Shown here in pieces: positions 16,452-26,080 of a DNA stretch of 64,000 nt (its first letter is position 1; each line of letters begins with the position of its first letter). The DNA comes from Herbaspirillum sp. GW103 (GTDB lineage: Bacteria; Pseudomonadota; Gammaproteobacteria; Burkholderiales; Burkholderiaceae_D): NCBI RefSeq assembly GCF_000261365.1, contig NZ_AJVC01000002.1, forward strand, positions 124,001-188,000. Reading direction: 5' to 3'. A program made the translations under genes and the position numbers. The notes under the pieces are model-generated. The model did not search any database, had not been told where the DNA came from, and saw only the letters and a program-made list of their open reading frames with translations.

Positions 16452-17459
16452 ATGCAAGCCATCATCACCAACCCGCAAGCCCAGGCCATCAACGACCCTG
16501 CTTCCCTGTCCGCGACCACCTTGCCCGATCCCGTCCCCGGCGAGCATGACCTGCTGGTGGAGGTCAAGGCCATCTCCGTCAATCCGGTCGATACCAAGAT
16601 CCGCGCCAGCGCCAGCCAAGCCCGTGTGCTGGGCTGGGACGTCAGCGGCGTGGTGCGCGCGGTCGGTGCGAAGGTTACGCTCTTTGCGCCGGGCGATGAA
16701 GTCTTCTATGCCGGCGACATCACCCGTCCTGGCGCCAACAGCGAATTGCACGTGGTCGATGAACGCATCGTCGGCCGCAAGCCCGCCAGCCTGAACCATG
16801 CTGACGCCGCCGCCATCCCGCTGACCGCCATTACCGCCTGGGAACTGTTGTTCGACCGCGTGGGCGTGGCCGAAGGAGCGGGGCAGGGACGGCGCCTGCT
16901 CATCATCGGGGCTGCCGGTGGTGTTGGATCGATCCTGACCCAGCTGGCACGCAAGCTCACGCAACTGACCGTGATCGGCACCGCCTCGCGCAAGGACACG
17001 GCGCAATGGGTGAGCGAGCTGGGCGCGCATCACGTGATCGACCACAGCCAGCCCTTCAAGCCGCAGTTGGAGCAGTTGGGCATCCCGGCGGTCGATATCG
17101 TCATCAGCCTGACCCACACCGATGAGCACTATGCGCAGATCATCGACGTGCTCGCGCCGCAAGGCCAGCTCGCGCTGATTGATGACCCGGCCACGCTGGA
17201 TGCGGTGCCGCTCAAGCGCAAGAGTATTTCACTGCATTGGGAGCTGATGTTCACCCGCTCGATGTTCCAGACCGCCGACATGATCCGTCAACATGAGCTG
17301 CTGCAACGAGTGTCGCGATTGCTGGATGAGGGCGTGTTGCGTACTACTACCGGGGAGCATTACGGACGCATCAGCGCGGAGAACCTGCGGCGTGCGCATG
17401 CCTTGCTGGAGTCGGGCAAGGCGAAGGGGAAGATTGTGCTGGAAGGCTTTGCCGCGTAG
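16452..17459 (+). CDS. Zinc-free MDR oxidoreductase, quinone-oxidoreductase-like
   Basis: A 335-residue protein, start ATG 16452 with AAGGATTTT upstream. It belongs to the medium-chain dehydrogenase superfamily: GroES-like N-domain (SVNPVDTKIRAS, GWDVSGVVRAVGAKV), then a Rossmann domain with LLIIGAAGGVGSILTQLAR (about 155-173). Catalytic zinc cysteine ligands are not seen, which fits NADPH:quinone reductase/ZADH-type enzymes. The C-terminal GKAKGKIVLE is usual for the group. It stands alone; the substrate is unknown. Confidence 0.85.
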   Translation: MQAIITNPQAQAINDPASLSATTLPDPVPGEHDLLVEVKAISVNPVDTKIRASASQARVLGWDVSGVVRAVGAKVTLFAPGDEVFYAGDITRPGANSELHVVDERIVGRKPASLNHADAAAIPLTAITAWELLFDRVGVAEGAGQGRRLLIIGAAGGVGSILTQLARKLTQLTVIGTASRKDTAQWVSELGAHHVIDHSQPFKPQLEQLGIPAVDIVISLTHTDEHYAQIIDVLAPQGQLALIDDPATLDAVPLKRKSISLHWELMFTRSMFQTADMIRQHELLQRVSRLLDEGVLRTTTGEHYGRISAENLRRAHALLESGKAKGKIVLEGFAA

Positions 17460-17693
17460 CCAGCAGGCTGGCCTGAGTAGAAGGAGTGGCAGCCATCCGC
17501 GCTGCCGCCTGCCCTCTCCAGGTGGAGCCGCTGCACCGGTCAGGCGTGCGCGCAGGCTCTCATCCTCATGCGGCCTGTGCATAGATGCTTTTTTGACAAC
17601 GAATCAGGTTCCAAGCCACATGCGTGTTAAATTACGCAGTCCGGACCCGCTCACGGCGTCCGGGCCCGTTGACAACCCCGATAGGAACCCTCG

Positions 17694-19016
17694 TTGGAAA
17701 ACATATTGCTGATCGTCGCAGCCTTCTTCCTGGTTGCGTTGAACGGTTTTTTCGTTGCAGCAGAATTCAGTCTGGTCAAGTTGCGTCAAACGCGCATCCG
17801 GGCCATCGCCAAGACACAAGGCATGCGCGGCCGTATCCTGGCCGTGGTCCACAACCAGCTCGATGCCTACCTCTCCGCTTGCCAGCTGGGCATCACCCTG
17901 GCTTCGCTGGGCCTGGGCTGGATCGGTGAGCCGGCGTTCGCCCGCTTGCTCGAACCACTCTTCACGCTGGTCGGCGTGACCAACCAGGAGCTGATTCACG
18001 GCGTGTCCTTCGTCTTCGCCTTCTTCGTCATTTCCTTCCTGCACATCGTGGCCGGCGAGCTGGCGCCCAAGTCCATGGCCATCCGCAGCCCCGAGAAGCT
18101 GGGCCTGTGGTGTGCCGTACCGCTGTACGGCTTCTACTGGGGCATGTATCCGCTGATCTGGGTGCTCAACGCCAGTTCCAACTGGCTGCTGCGCGTGGCC
18201 GGGCTGGGGGCCGGTCATGGTCACGATGCGCATTATTCCTCGGACGAACTCAAGCTCATCCTGCGTGCCGGCAGCAAGAGCGGCAAGAGTGGCAAGTTCA
18301 CCCGCGATGAATGGAACGTGCTGGCGCAGAGCCTGAACTTCGCCGAACTGGACGTGGCCGACATCATGCGTCCGGCCAGCGAGATCGTGTCCCTGGGCGA
18401 TGACAAGAGCCTGGAAGAGAACCTCGACATCATCTACCGCAACCGCTATTCGCGTTACCCCTACTTCGACGCCGAGGGGCAGCAGGTGCTGGGCCTGGTG
18501 CACCTCAAGGATGTGTTCCTGGCGCAGCAGGATGGCCGCGCCATCAGCAACCTGAAAGACTACCTGCGCCCGGTGCAGTTCATCTCCCCGGCCCTGCCGG
18601 CGCTGGACCTGCTGCGGCGCTTCCGTACCGGCATGCCGCACTTCGCCATCATCGGCAAGAAGGGCCAGCCGCCACAGGGTTTCATCACGCTGGACAACAT
18701 GCTCAGTTTTCTGGTGGGCGAGATCCGTGACGAATTCCGCCACAACACCGGCGAATGGAGCCGCCAGGATGACGGCACCCTGCTGGGCAAGGGCAGCCTG
18801 CCCATCGTGACCCTGGAACACATGCTGGGCATCGACATCGAGTATGACGACAGTATCGACTCCGTCGGCGGCCTGGTAATGGAAAAACTGGGCGACCTGC
18901 CCAAGGAAGGCCAGAAGATCGAGTTCCCCGCCTTCGATGTGGTCATCAAACGCATGTCGGGACCGAAGATCGTGCTGGTGAAGGTCTATCCCAAAACACT
19001 GGACGCGCGCGACTGA
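17694..19016 (+). CDS. CNNM/CorC-family membrane protein with CBS pair
   Basis: A 440-residue protein starting with TTG 17694 (AGGAA upstream). A CNNM transmembrane domain occupies about 1-190 (LIVAAFFLVALNGFFVAAEF is the first segment, LHIVAGELAPKSMAIRSPE is highly typical), followed by a CBS pair at about 205-335 (DIMRPASEIVSLGDD) and a CorC_HlyC domain to the end (SIDSVGGLVMEKLGDLPKEG). Such proteins (YtfL/YfjD-like) are often annotated as hemolysins but are linked to Mg2+/Co2+ transport or membrane ion homeostasis. It is a single gene; no regulatory site was recognised in the 234 bp upstream. Confidence 0.9.
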   Translation: MENILLIVAAFFLVALNGFFVAAEFSLVKLRQTRIRAIAKTQGMRGRILAVVHNQLDAYLSACQLGITLASLGLGWIGEPAFARLLEPLFTLVGVTNQELIHGVSFVFAFFVISFLHIVAGELAPKSMAIRSPEKLGLWCAVPLYGFYWGMYPLIWVLNASSNWLLRVAGLGAGHGHDAHYSSDELKLILRAGSKSGKSGKFTRDEWNVLAQSLNFAELDVADIMRPASEIVSLGDDKSLEENLDIIYRNRYSRYPYFDAEGQQVLGLVHLKDVFLAQQDGRAISNLKDYLRPVQFISPALPALDLLRRFRTGMPHFAIIGKKGQPPQGFITLDNMLSFLVGEIRDEFRHNTGEWSRQDDGTLLGKGSLPIVTLEHMLGIDIEYDDSIDSVGGLVMEKLGDLPKEGQKIEFPAFDVVIKRMSGPKIVLVKVYPKTLDARD

Positions 19017-19053
19017 GCCGCATCGCCGAGTGCGCCTGCCGGATGGCGTGGTC

Positions 19054-19755
19054 TCAATGCAGGGTGGGCGTGCGCACCGCGCAGCAGTATTTGTATTTCT
19101 GCCCGCTTCCGCAAGGACAGGCACGTTCGTCATCCAGCACAAAGCCCTTGCAGTGCATGGGCAGCCCATAGCTCTGCTGGCGCTGCGGGGCGAAGTGGCG
19201 ATAGATCTGCGTCAGGTCCGTCATCATGGTGTGCAGCAGTTCCTCCCGACGGTCCGCAGCGATGGCCGGTGGACGCGTTGCCGGATCGGGGGAGTGCTCA
19301 TGCAGCAGGACCATGATGGCCAACATGCACTCACTCATCTCCTCGGTCTCCATCAGCGTGTGCCACCCCGCCGGACGACACCGCACCCCGCGCATGAAGC
19401 CCCAGGCCCAATCGTTGCCGCCGACCATGCCGTGCTCATCCACCATCAACACGGGCAGGTAGATACCACCTTGCCTCATCGTCCGATGCAGGGCCGAGGA
19501 AATCGTGTTCCAGTGGCGCATGATGAGGCTCAGTACCGTGCAGGCATGGTCTTCACTGTCAAAGGCCGGTTCACCGCCAAAGATGACCGGCAGATACTCG
19601 CCCGGCAGCACCACCTCCGGACTGCACACGAGCGCGGCAAAGAAGCCGTCGAGCATTTCGATGTTCATGGCCCACGGCTTCATGTTGTCGAGGAGCTCGC
19701 TGAGGGCGTCGAGTTCTTCATCGGACAGGGGCTGCTGAATCAGTTGGTTGTGCAT
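19054..19755 (-). CDS. YecA/UPF0149-family protein with SEC-C zinc motif
   Basis: A 233-residue protein. The N-terminal part (LSDEELDALSELLDNM, then MEMLDGFFAAL-like sequence, VLPGEYLPVIFG, WAWGFMRGV) is the YecA/UPF0149 fold. Near the C-terminus ACPCGSGQKYKYCC is a SEC-C zinc-binding motif as in SecA. Members are soluble; some bind SecA or ribosomes, but the function in this organism is unknown. It is convergent with the preceding CorC-type gene and followed by the repeat-rich pseudogene on its other side. Confidence 0.87.
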   Translation of the reverse strand: MHNQLIQQPLSDEELDALSELLDNMKPWAMNIEMLDGFFAALVCSPEVVLPGEYLPVIFGGEPAFDSEDHACTVLSLIMRHWNTISSALHRTMRQGGIYLPVLMVDEHGMVGGNDWAWGFMRGVRCRPAGWHTLMETEEMSECMLAIMVLLHEHSPDPATRPPAIAADRREELLHTMMTDLTQIYRHFAPQRQQSYGLPMHCKGFVLDDERACPCGSGQKYKYCCAVRTPTLH

Positions 19756-19802
19756 GGGGTTCCTTTCTCAGGGGACATTGGGTGCCTCGGCCTCATCGGG
19801 CC

Positions 19803-21911
19803 TCAGGAGTCAGGCGTGGGGTGCCAGGCACTCGGCGGGTCCTGGCAGGGAGCGCTGCCTGCGGCGAGCTGTGGCGCTGGCGGGATCGGGTGTGGGGTTC
19901 GTATCAATTCCTCCATCAAAAAACTGGCGGCATAGACCAGAAACGCCTTGCCATTGGAATCGGCGCGCGCATAGTTGGCCACCAGCGCGGCGACCTCGCT
20001 TCTGAAGAGACTGCTGGTCGTGTTGGCACTCTGTGCCATCGGCGGCCTGGAAGATGTGCTCGTAAGCCGTGACGATGGACTGCACCAGGCGCGGACTGGC
20101 GGTCTGGGCTGACTGCACCGTCGGGCTGGCCAGGGTGGAATTGATGGCCGCCAGATTGCTGCCATCGATCTTGTCCACCCCCATGGCGCGATAGTCAGTC
20201 GCATCGGGGACGGGCTTGCTGTCGTCGTCGGCGTAGGCGTTGATCTTGAGCTGCGCATCCTGGGCCTTGGTGGCGAGGTTTTGCAGCTTCACCAGACTGT
20301 CGATATCCTGGCCGCCGTCAGGACTGAGCCGGATCGCGCCGATCACGGCCTGCAGGGTGCCGCTGGGCGGCGCGCTCACCCCCAGCGTGGTCAACTGGCT
20401 CTGGAGGCGGGCCAGCGCCTCTTCAGTCAAGGGCGTGGCATCCAGGGCCTCGATCTTGCCCTTGGCCAGCGCGTGAATGGCGTTGGCGGCCTGTACCAGG
20501 ATGTTGATCTTGGTGACGGTGTTGATGTCGTCGACCGTCTTGCCGTGCAGCACCGAATTGAGCAACTGCGCGGCGTTGGCGGGGAGAGTCACTTCCACGC
20601 CGATGGCGGCATAGTCGGCGGCAGTGGGATCGGGTGCGGCGTTGGTGGTATCTCCGGCCTCATTGAGGATGCGCAGATAGGCATCGACAATGGTTTGCAG
20701 ATCACGCGGCCTGGCCACGGCAGCCCCATTGATCCTGGAGGTCGCCAAGGCGCTGTTGATGGCGGTGACGTGCAATGTATCGTCGATGCCGACGATGCCG
20801 AGGTTCTGATAGTCGGTCCTGGTCGGTGCCGGGTTGGTGATGCTGTCGGCGTAGGCCCTGATTTTTGCGGAGGCGTCGAGGGCCTTCTGTTTGACCTCAT
20901 TGAGGCTGTCGATGGTCCGGACCTGGCTGCCATCATCGCGCGTACCGGTGATGCCTGAGCGCACCACTTCCATCTGATCTTCGGTCAGGGTGGTCTTGAG
21001 CAGTTCATTGATGTCGCTGGCGCTCAGGGCGGTTTCCTTCTCCCTGGCCAGGCGCACGGCGCGCGCGGCGATGCCGGCCAGGCTCTCCAGCGCGGGCACG
21101 GTCGCCACGCGCGTGCGCGGGCTGGCATCGAGTACTTCGTTGAGCAGGCTCAGTGCATTGCTGCGGCCTGCGGTATCGGTGTTGTTCCCATTGGTGAAGA
21201 CCGCATTGAGCGCCTTGACCCCGACACGGGTGTAGTCCTCCAGCGTGGGCAGCAGTTCGGTATTGTTGCCGGTGCCATCGGCTGCGTTCAGGATGCGCTG
21301 GTAGGACTGGGCGATGGCATTGACCTTGGTCCATGCGTTGACCGCGGTACCGCCCACCGCCCGCAGGGCACTGTTGATGGCGTGCAGGTTGTCGGCATTG
21401 ACGACCAGGCCGAGATTGGTGCTGGCGGGCGGCCTGTAGTTATCGACAGTCGGCTCCAGCTGCGACAGCAACTGATCGTTGATCGGCGTCTTGCCATCTG
21501 CATAGTTGATCAGGATCTGCAAGCTACCGATATTGTTCCTGATGATGACCGCGACTTCGGCCAGCGTATCGACCTTGCCCACGATCAGGTTGGGTGGCGG
21601 ATTGGCGATCGAACTGGCGATTGCATCCAGGTTCTCGCTGGTGACTCCCTCCAAGCCCAGGTTTTTGAAGTCCTCCACCGTCAGCGCCGGGTTTGGCGGA
21701 CTCCCGTCTCCCTGTTGCGCAATCCTTTGTGCCGAGTTGGCCACCCGGTTCAGCGCGTCGATGGTGTCGACATCGGCAATGCCCTGCGGTCGCCATTCAT
21801 CAGGATCAGCATCAGGTCCACGTCGAGGGCGCGCACGTCCTTGATGGTCTTGATCGAGATGTTTTTGAGATAGGCGTCGGCGTCGGACAGCTTCAGGACG
21901 GTGATGGTCAT
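19803..21911 (-). pseudogene. Repeat-rich protein gene with two compensating frameshifts
   Basis: The likely start is ATG 21911 (AGGGAGT upstream), reading MTITVLKLSDADAYLKNISI and LDVDLMLILMNGD. Near 21790 coding continues in another frame (GIADVDTIDALNRVANSAQR) for about 580 residues, then near 20035 it returns to the first frame (SANTTSSLFRSEVAALVANY, then a stop at 19803). The long central part consists of degenerate repeats of about 75-110 residues, pattern DYxxLGI...LxAINSALA...LQxIVxAYxRIL..ADGT. Similar repeats occur in large secreted or surface proteins of Burkholderiales. No signal peptide is visible. Sequencing error, recent decay or strain variation could explain the two indels. 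Confidence 0.6.
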
Positions 21912-22451
21912 GGTGGTACTCCCTAGGAATTGACAAGTCGAAATCGGGTCACGCACGCTCTCCTCGATCAATGCAAGCCGATAGCACGACATGGACGGTG
22001 TGCCATGTCGGTGCGACATGAATGCGTAAGGGGATAAATAACGTGCTCAGTGACAAACGCCTGCCATAGTGATGGCGTGAATTTGTCCTGATAAGGGGAT
22101 CAAGGGAATAAAAGGGAAAAACAAAAAATTAACGAAATGCGACTCTTAGCATTTCGATGTTTGTCTCGAAATATTTCTTATCTACTTTTGAATTTATTCA
22201 AAAACAAAGCGTAGTGAAAGATGGATGTGCTTGGAAAGTCGCTATGGAAGCGGATTTCAGGGATTGGCGTACGTTTCTTGAAATCGGATGGACTGCCGAG
22301 AGAGAAAATTCGCCAGAGCTCGAAGAAATTTATTGTGCCAGATGGACGATAAGTTTTTATTGCCGACTACCGGGTTCAGTTGAGCAACTGAAAAGATGAA
22401 TTTTTATTTGAGTGCCGACACTGATCTGCAAGACGCTGGTCGGGATGCCGA
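21912..22451. other. Intergenic region without a supported gene
   Basis: About 540 bp, locally AT-rich. An 80-codon plus-strand frame (22157-22399, beginning MFVSKYFLSTFEFIQKQSVV) has no ribosome-binding site and no recognised family, so it is not called. The right end borders the ggt terminator. The promoter of the repeat-rich gene presumably lies just above 21911. Confidence 0.5.
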
Positions 22452-22488
22452 CAAAAAAATGGCTCCCGACCAGTCAGTCGGGAGCCAT
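22452..22488 (-). terminator. Rho-independent terminator of ggt
   Basis: ATGGCTCCCGAC (22459-22470) and GTCGGGAGCCAT (22477-22488) form a perfect 12-bp stem with a 6-nt loop. On the minus strand seven Ts follow (A-run 22452-22458 on the plus strand). It lies 58 bp past the ggt stop. Confidence 0.9.
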
Positions 22489-22546
22489 GTTCGGTGCCGG
22501 GTACAGCGCCTGATCCGGCGGCTGATTCGGTGGCCGGTTCAGTGCA

Positions 22547-24307
22547 TCAGAAGCCCAGGGTACGGCCATCCGGATTGCGCGGATCCGAGAAGCCGTCGAA
22601 ACCATCCGGCTTGATCTGGATGGTCTGGGTACGGCCCATGGAGGGTTGCACGCTGATCTTCTGGCCCTTGTCCTGGAGGATCTTGAGGGTGTCGGCCGAC
22701 AGGCCCTTTTCCACGCGCAGCTGGTCCGGCACCCACTGGTGGTGAATGCGCGGGGTGATGGTGGCTTCGGCCACGTTCATGTCGTGGTCGATCACGTTGA
22801 GGATGGTCTGCAGGGTGGTGGTGATGATGCGGCTGCCACCGGGGCTGCCGGTGACCAGGAAGGGCTTGCCGTCCTTGAGCACGAAGGTGGGCGACATCGA
22901 CGACAGCGGGCGCTTGTAGGGACCGACCGCATTGGCGTCGCCGCCGATGAGGCCGAACGCATTGGGCACGCCCGGCTTGGCAGCGAAGTCATCCATCTCG
23001 TTGTTGAGCGTGATGCCGGTGCCGGCGGCGACGATGCCGCTGCCGAAGTTCAGGTTCAGCGTGTAGGTCGTGGCGACCAGGTTGCCGTCCTTGTCGGCCA
23101 CCGAGAAGTGGGTGGTCTGGTCGCTTTCATACGGTTGTGGCTGGCCCGGCTTGATCTCGGCCGAGGGCGTGGCGCGGTCGGGGTTGATCTTCTTGGCCAG
23201 TTCGTCGGCATAGGCGCGCGAGATCAGGCCCTTGACCGGGACCTTGGTGAAATCCGGATCGCCCAGGTATTCGGAGCGGTCGGCATAGGCCAGCTTCATG
23301 GCTTCGGCCATCAGGTGGATGGTCTGGGCGCTGTCGGCACCGTACTGCTTGAGCGGATAGCGTTCGAGGATGTTCATCATCTGGATGATGTGGACACCGC
23401 CCGAGCTCGGCGGCGGCATCGACATGACCTGGTAGCCGCGATAGTTGCCCGAGACCGGCACGCGTTCGACGACCTTGTAGTTCTTCAGGTCTTCGGCGCT
23501 GATGAGGCCGCCGTGCTTGTCCATCTCGGCCACGATCTTCCTGGCGATGGCGCCGTCATAGAAGGCCTTCGGACCTTCCTTGGCGATCAGGCGCAGCGAC
23601 CTGGCCAGGTCCTTCTGGACCAGCATCTCGCCTTCCTTGAGCGGGCGGCCGTCCTTGAAGAAGATCGCCTTGGAGGAATCCCACTGGCCCAGGTGTTCGC
23701 GCTCTGCCGAGAGGATCAGTGCCAGGCTGCGGCTGACCGGATAACCCTTGTCGGCCAGTTCGATGGCCGGCTGGATGACCTGCGACAGCTTCATCGTGCC
23801 GTACTTGGAGAGCGCATGCGACAGCCCCGCCACCGTGCCCGGCACGCCCACGGCCAGGTGGGTGTAGAGCGAGCGGCCCGGGACCACGTTGCCCTTGTCG
23901 TCCAGGTACATGTTGCGGGTGGCGCGCTGCGGGGCCATCTCGCGGAAGTCCAGGGCGACGTTCTTGCCGGTCTTGGCATCGTGGATCATCATGAAACCGC
24001 CGCCGCCGATGTTGCCCGCGTTGGGCAGCACCACGGCCAGCGCAAAGCCCACGGCCACACCGGCGTCAACCGCATTGCCGCCCTTTTTGAGGATATCCAC
24101 GCCGACCTTGGTGGCCAGTTCCTGTTCGGTGGCCACCATGCCGTGCTGGCTGTGGACCGGGCTGATGATGTCATAGGTCAGGTCGTACTTGACCACGGGC
24201 GCCGCAGCGGGCGCCGTCTGGGCGCTGGCCGGCAGGAAGGCCAGCGCGCCGCACAGGGGCAGCAGCGCCATGGCGGCGGGTTTGCAAAGACCGGTGAATG
24301 TCTGCAT
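22547..24307 (-). CDS. ggt: Gamma-glutamyltranspeptidase, periplasmic
   Basis: A 586-residue precursor from ATG 24307 (AGGAG upstream); a longer frame to 24496 is unlikely. Signal peptide about 1-29 (ALAFLPASA|Q). The autoprocessing nucleophile is Thr398 in SDQTTHFSVADKDGNLV, giving a large and a small subunit. GGGGFMMIHDA, MPPPSSGGVHI and PLSSMSPTFVLKDGKPFLVT are family motifs. It hydrolyses or transfers the gamma-glutamyl group of glutathione and related compounds in the periplasm. It is a single gene with its own terminator. Confidence 0.93.
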   Translation of the reverse strand: MQTFTGLCKPAAMALLPLCGALAFLPASAQTAPAAAPVVKYDLTYDIISPVHSQHGMVATEQELATKVGVDILKKGGNAVDAGVAVGFALAVVLPNAGNIGGGGFMMIHDAKTGKNVALDFREMAPQRATRNMYLDDKGNVVPGRSLYTHLAVGVPGTVAGLSHALSKYGTMKLSQVIQPAIELADKGYPVSRSLALILSAEREHLGQWDSSKAIFFKDGRPLKEGEMLVQKDLARSLRLIAKEGPKAFYDGAIARKIVAEMDKHGGLISAEDLKNYKVVERVPVSGNYRGYQVMSMPPPSSGGVHIIQMMNILERYPLKQYGADSAQTIHLMAEAMKLAYADRSEYLGDPDFTKVPVKGLISRAYADELAKKINPDRATPSAEIKPGQPQPYESDQTTHFSVADKDGNLVATTYTLNLNFGSGIVAAGTGITLNNEMDDFAAKPGVPNAFGLIGGDANAVGPYKRPLSSMSPTFVLKDGKPFLVTGSPGGSRIITTTLQTILNVIDHDMNVAEATITPRIHHQWVPDQLRVEKGLSADTLKILQDKGQKISVQPSMGRTQTIQIKPDGFDGFSDPRNPDGRTLGF

Positions 24308-24576
24308 GAGGGATACTCCTGGTGATCCGGATTTGAGAATCTGGATATTATTTATAAGAATGTCGCCCGCCTCTGCCTCGCTGCCTCTCTGCATTCTTGC
24401 ATCACATGGAGGACATGACGCTGCACATCTGCATTGCTGCAAGGACGAACGACATTGGGAGATTGTAGAGAATGGCGGTTTTCTGTCCAGAGCCACGACA
24501 CGACAATGGATGGATGATTGGCGCCGATTCGTCCACCGATGCGGGGGATGCGGCTCGGGTCGGCTACTGTCGCGCT

Positions 24577-25635
24577 TCAGGTACTCTCGCGCACGGCCAG
24601 CTCGAAACCCAGGTCCAGCCGGCCCTTGGGGATGTCTTCGCCCTTCAACTGGCGCACCAGCATTTCGGCGGACTTGTAGCCGATGTCGTAACGCGGCGTG
24701 ACCACGGTGGTGATGGAGGGCGTGGCACAGGCCGCCCAGGAGAGGTCATTGAAGCCCGCAATGGCCATCTCGCGCGGCACGCTGATGCCCTGGCGCTGGC
24801 ATTCGAAGAGGGCGCCCAGGGCCAGATCATCATTGCAGCAGAACACCGAATCGCAGTGCGGATGCTGTTCCAGCACCCGGCGCAGCAGTTGCGCACCCAT
24901 GTCCACGGTGGTGGGCTCGGGCAGCAGGACTTCAATCTCGGGCGTGATCCCGGCTTCCAGCAAGCCTTTGCGGAAGCCTTCGCGGCGCTTCATCATGCGC
25001 GGATCCAGCTGCGCCGCCAGGAAGGCCGGACGGCGGTAGCCGCGTTCCACCAGGTGTCTGGCCACCGCATGACCGGCGCGGGTCTGGGAGAAGCCGACCG
25101 AGAAATCCTGCTGGCTGCGGCCCAGGTCGAACATGCGCACCGCAGGAATGTCGCGGCTGGCGGGACGCGCCTGGAGGATCTCATGCTGTTGGCTGCTGGA
25201 GAGCAGGAAGCCGGCCGGCGCATGCGCCAGGTAGGTGGCGATGAGCTGCTCCTCCTTGGCCCGCGCATAGCCGGTCTCGCCGATGAGGAACTGGTAACCG
25301 GCGTGGGCCAGATAATCGCGGATGCCCGAGAGGGTCTCGATGAAGACCGCATTGGTGAGCGAGGGCACCAGTACCGCGATCACCTGCGAGCGCGCCGAAG
25401 CCAGGGTGGAGGCAGCCTGGTTGGGCACGTAGCCGAGCCGGGCGATGGCCTCCAGGATGCGCTGGCGTGACTGTTCCTGCACCAGACCGGGATTTTTCAG
25501 CGCACGCGAGACCGTCATCGGACTCACCCCGGCCTCGGCCGCCACGTCAATGATGGTGACGCGCCCGGTGGCACGGCTGCCACGCACGGCGGATGGGGAC
25601 TTGGGCTTGGACTTGGGTGCTGCGCGCTGGGTCAT
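24577..25635 (-). CDS. LacI-family transcriptional regulator, GntR-like
   Basis: About 352 residues from ATG 25635; a much longer frame upstream crosses the operator region and is not credible. After a basic lead (KSKPKSPSAVRGSRATGR) the LacI helix-turn-helix is VTIIDVAAEAGVSPMTVSRA, followed by the hinge LGYVPNQAASTLASARS and a periplasmic-binding-like sensor domain. It is divergent from the gluconate/idonate genes, with two ATGTTA-type operators between. An identical operator core lies upstream of edd. It probably represses these genes until gluconate or a derivative binds. Confidence 0.87.
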   Translation of the reverse strand: MTQRAAPKSKPKSPSAVRGSRATGRVTIIDVAAEAGVSPMTVSRALKNPGLVQEQSRQRILEAIARLGYVPNQAASTLASARSQVIAVLVPSLTNAVFIETLSGIRDYLAHAGYQFLIGETGYARAKEEQLIATYLAHAPAGFLLSSSQQHEILQARPASRDIPAVRMFDLGRSQQDFSVGFSQTRAGHAVARHLVERGYRRPAFLAAQLDPRMMKRREGFRKGLLEAGITPEIEVLLPEPTTVDMGAQLLRRVLEQHPHCDSVFCCNDDLALGALFECQRQGISVPREMAIAGFNDLSWAACATPSITTVVTPRYDIGYKSAEMLVRQLKGEDIPKGRLDLGFELAVREST

Positions 25636-25810
25636 GGAGGCAGGGGAGGACGGTCGTTCAGGGTGGCGACATGATACCTGCTTGCGCTGCGCTCTTGGCG
25701 GCCTGGAAGTCCTTTCATGTATTTCCGCAAAACAATGGATATCGCCTCCTCCTCTGCTGTGCCCGCGCTTCTGCCGCACCGCAACACAACAAGTGTTTGA
25801 CCGCTGCAAA

Positions 25811-25850
25811 ATGTTAGCGTTATCATCGCGCCCCATGTTAACGCTAACAT
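25811..25850. promoter_or_regulatory. Two LacI/GntR-type operators
   Basis: ATGTTAGCGTTATCAT (25811-25826) and ATGTTAACGCTAACAT (25835-25850) are two palindrome-like sites resembling E. coli GntR operators (ATGTTACCGGTAACAT, from memory). They lie in the 445-bp region between the divergent regulator and the gluconate permease gene. TGTTAACGCTAACA from the second site recurs exactly upstream of edd at 38271-38284. The rest of the 445 bp holds no gene. Confidence 0.75.
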
Positions 25851-26080
25851 CCGAACCTCCGGGCACACGGCGGCGGCTGGCTGAGACATACCACACTCAG
25901 GAACGGAGCTCGTCGCATCCCGGCGGGTTCCGCAATAAAACACTACGCAGATAGTGCAGATGCCGTGCCTTCCATCAGGACAGGCCGCAGGAGACGTTTG
26001 CCCCATGCAGCCAGGTGGGCCGCGCCGCTGCGCCCATGTCCGGTTCGGTACGCCATCGGCTATCGGCAATCGGAGATCCC

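Noticed and set aside
22157..22399. 80-codon plus-strand ORF in the ggt/repeat-protein gap
   Set aside because: No ribosome-binding site, no recognised family and chance-level length in an AT-rich gap.
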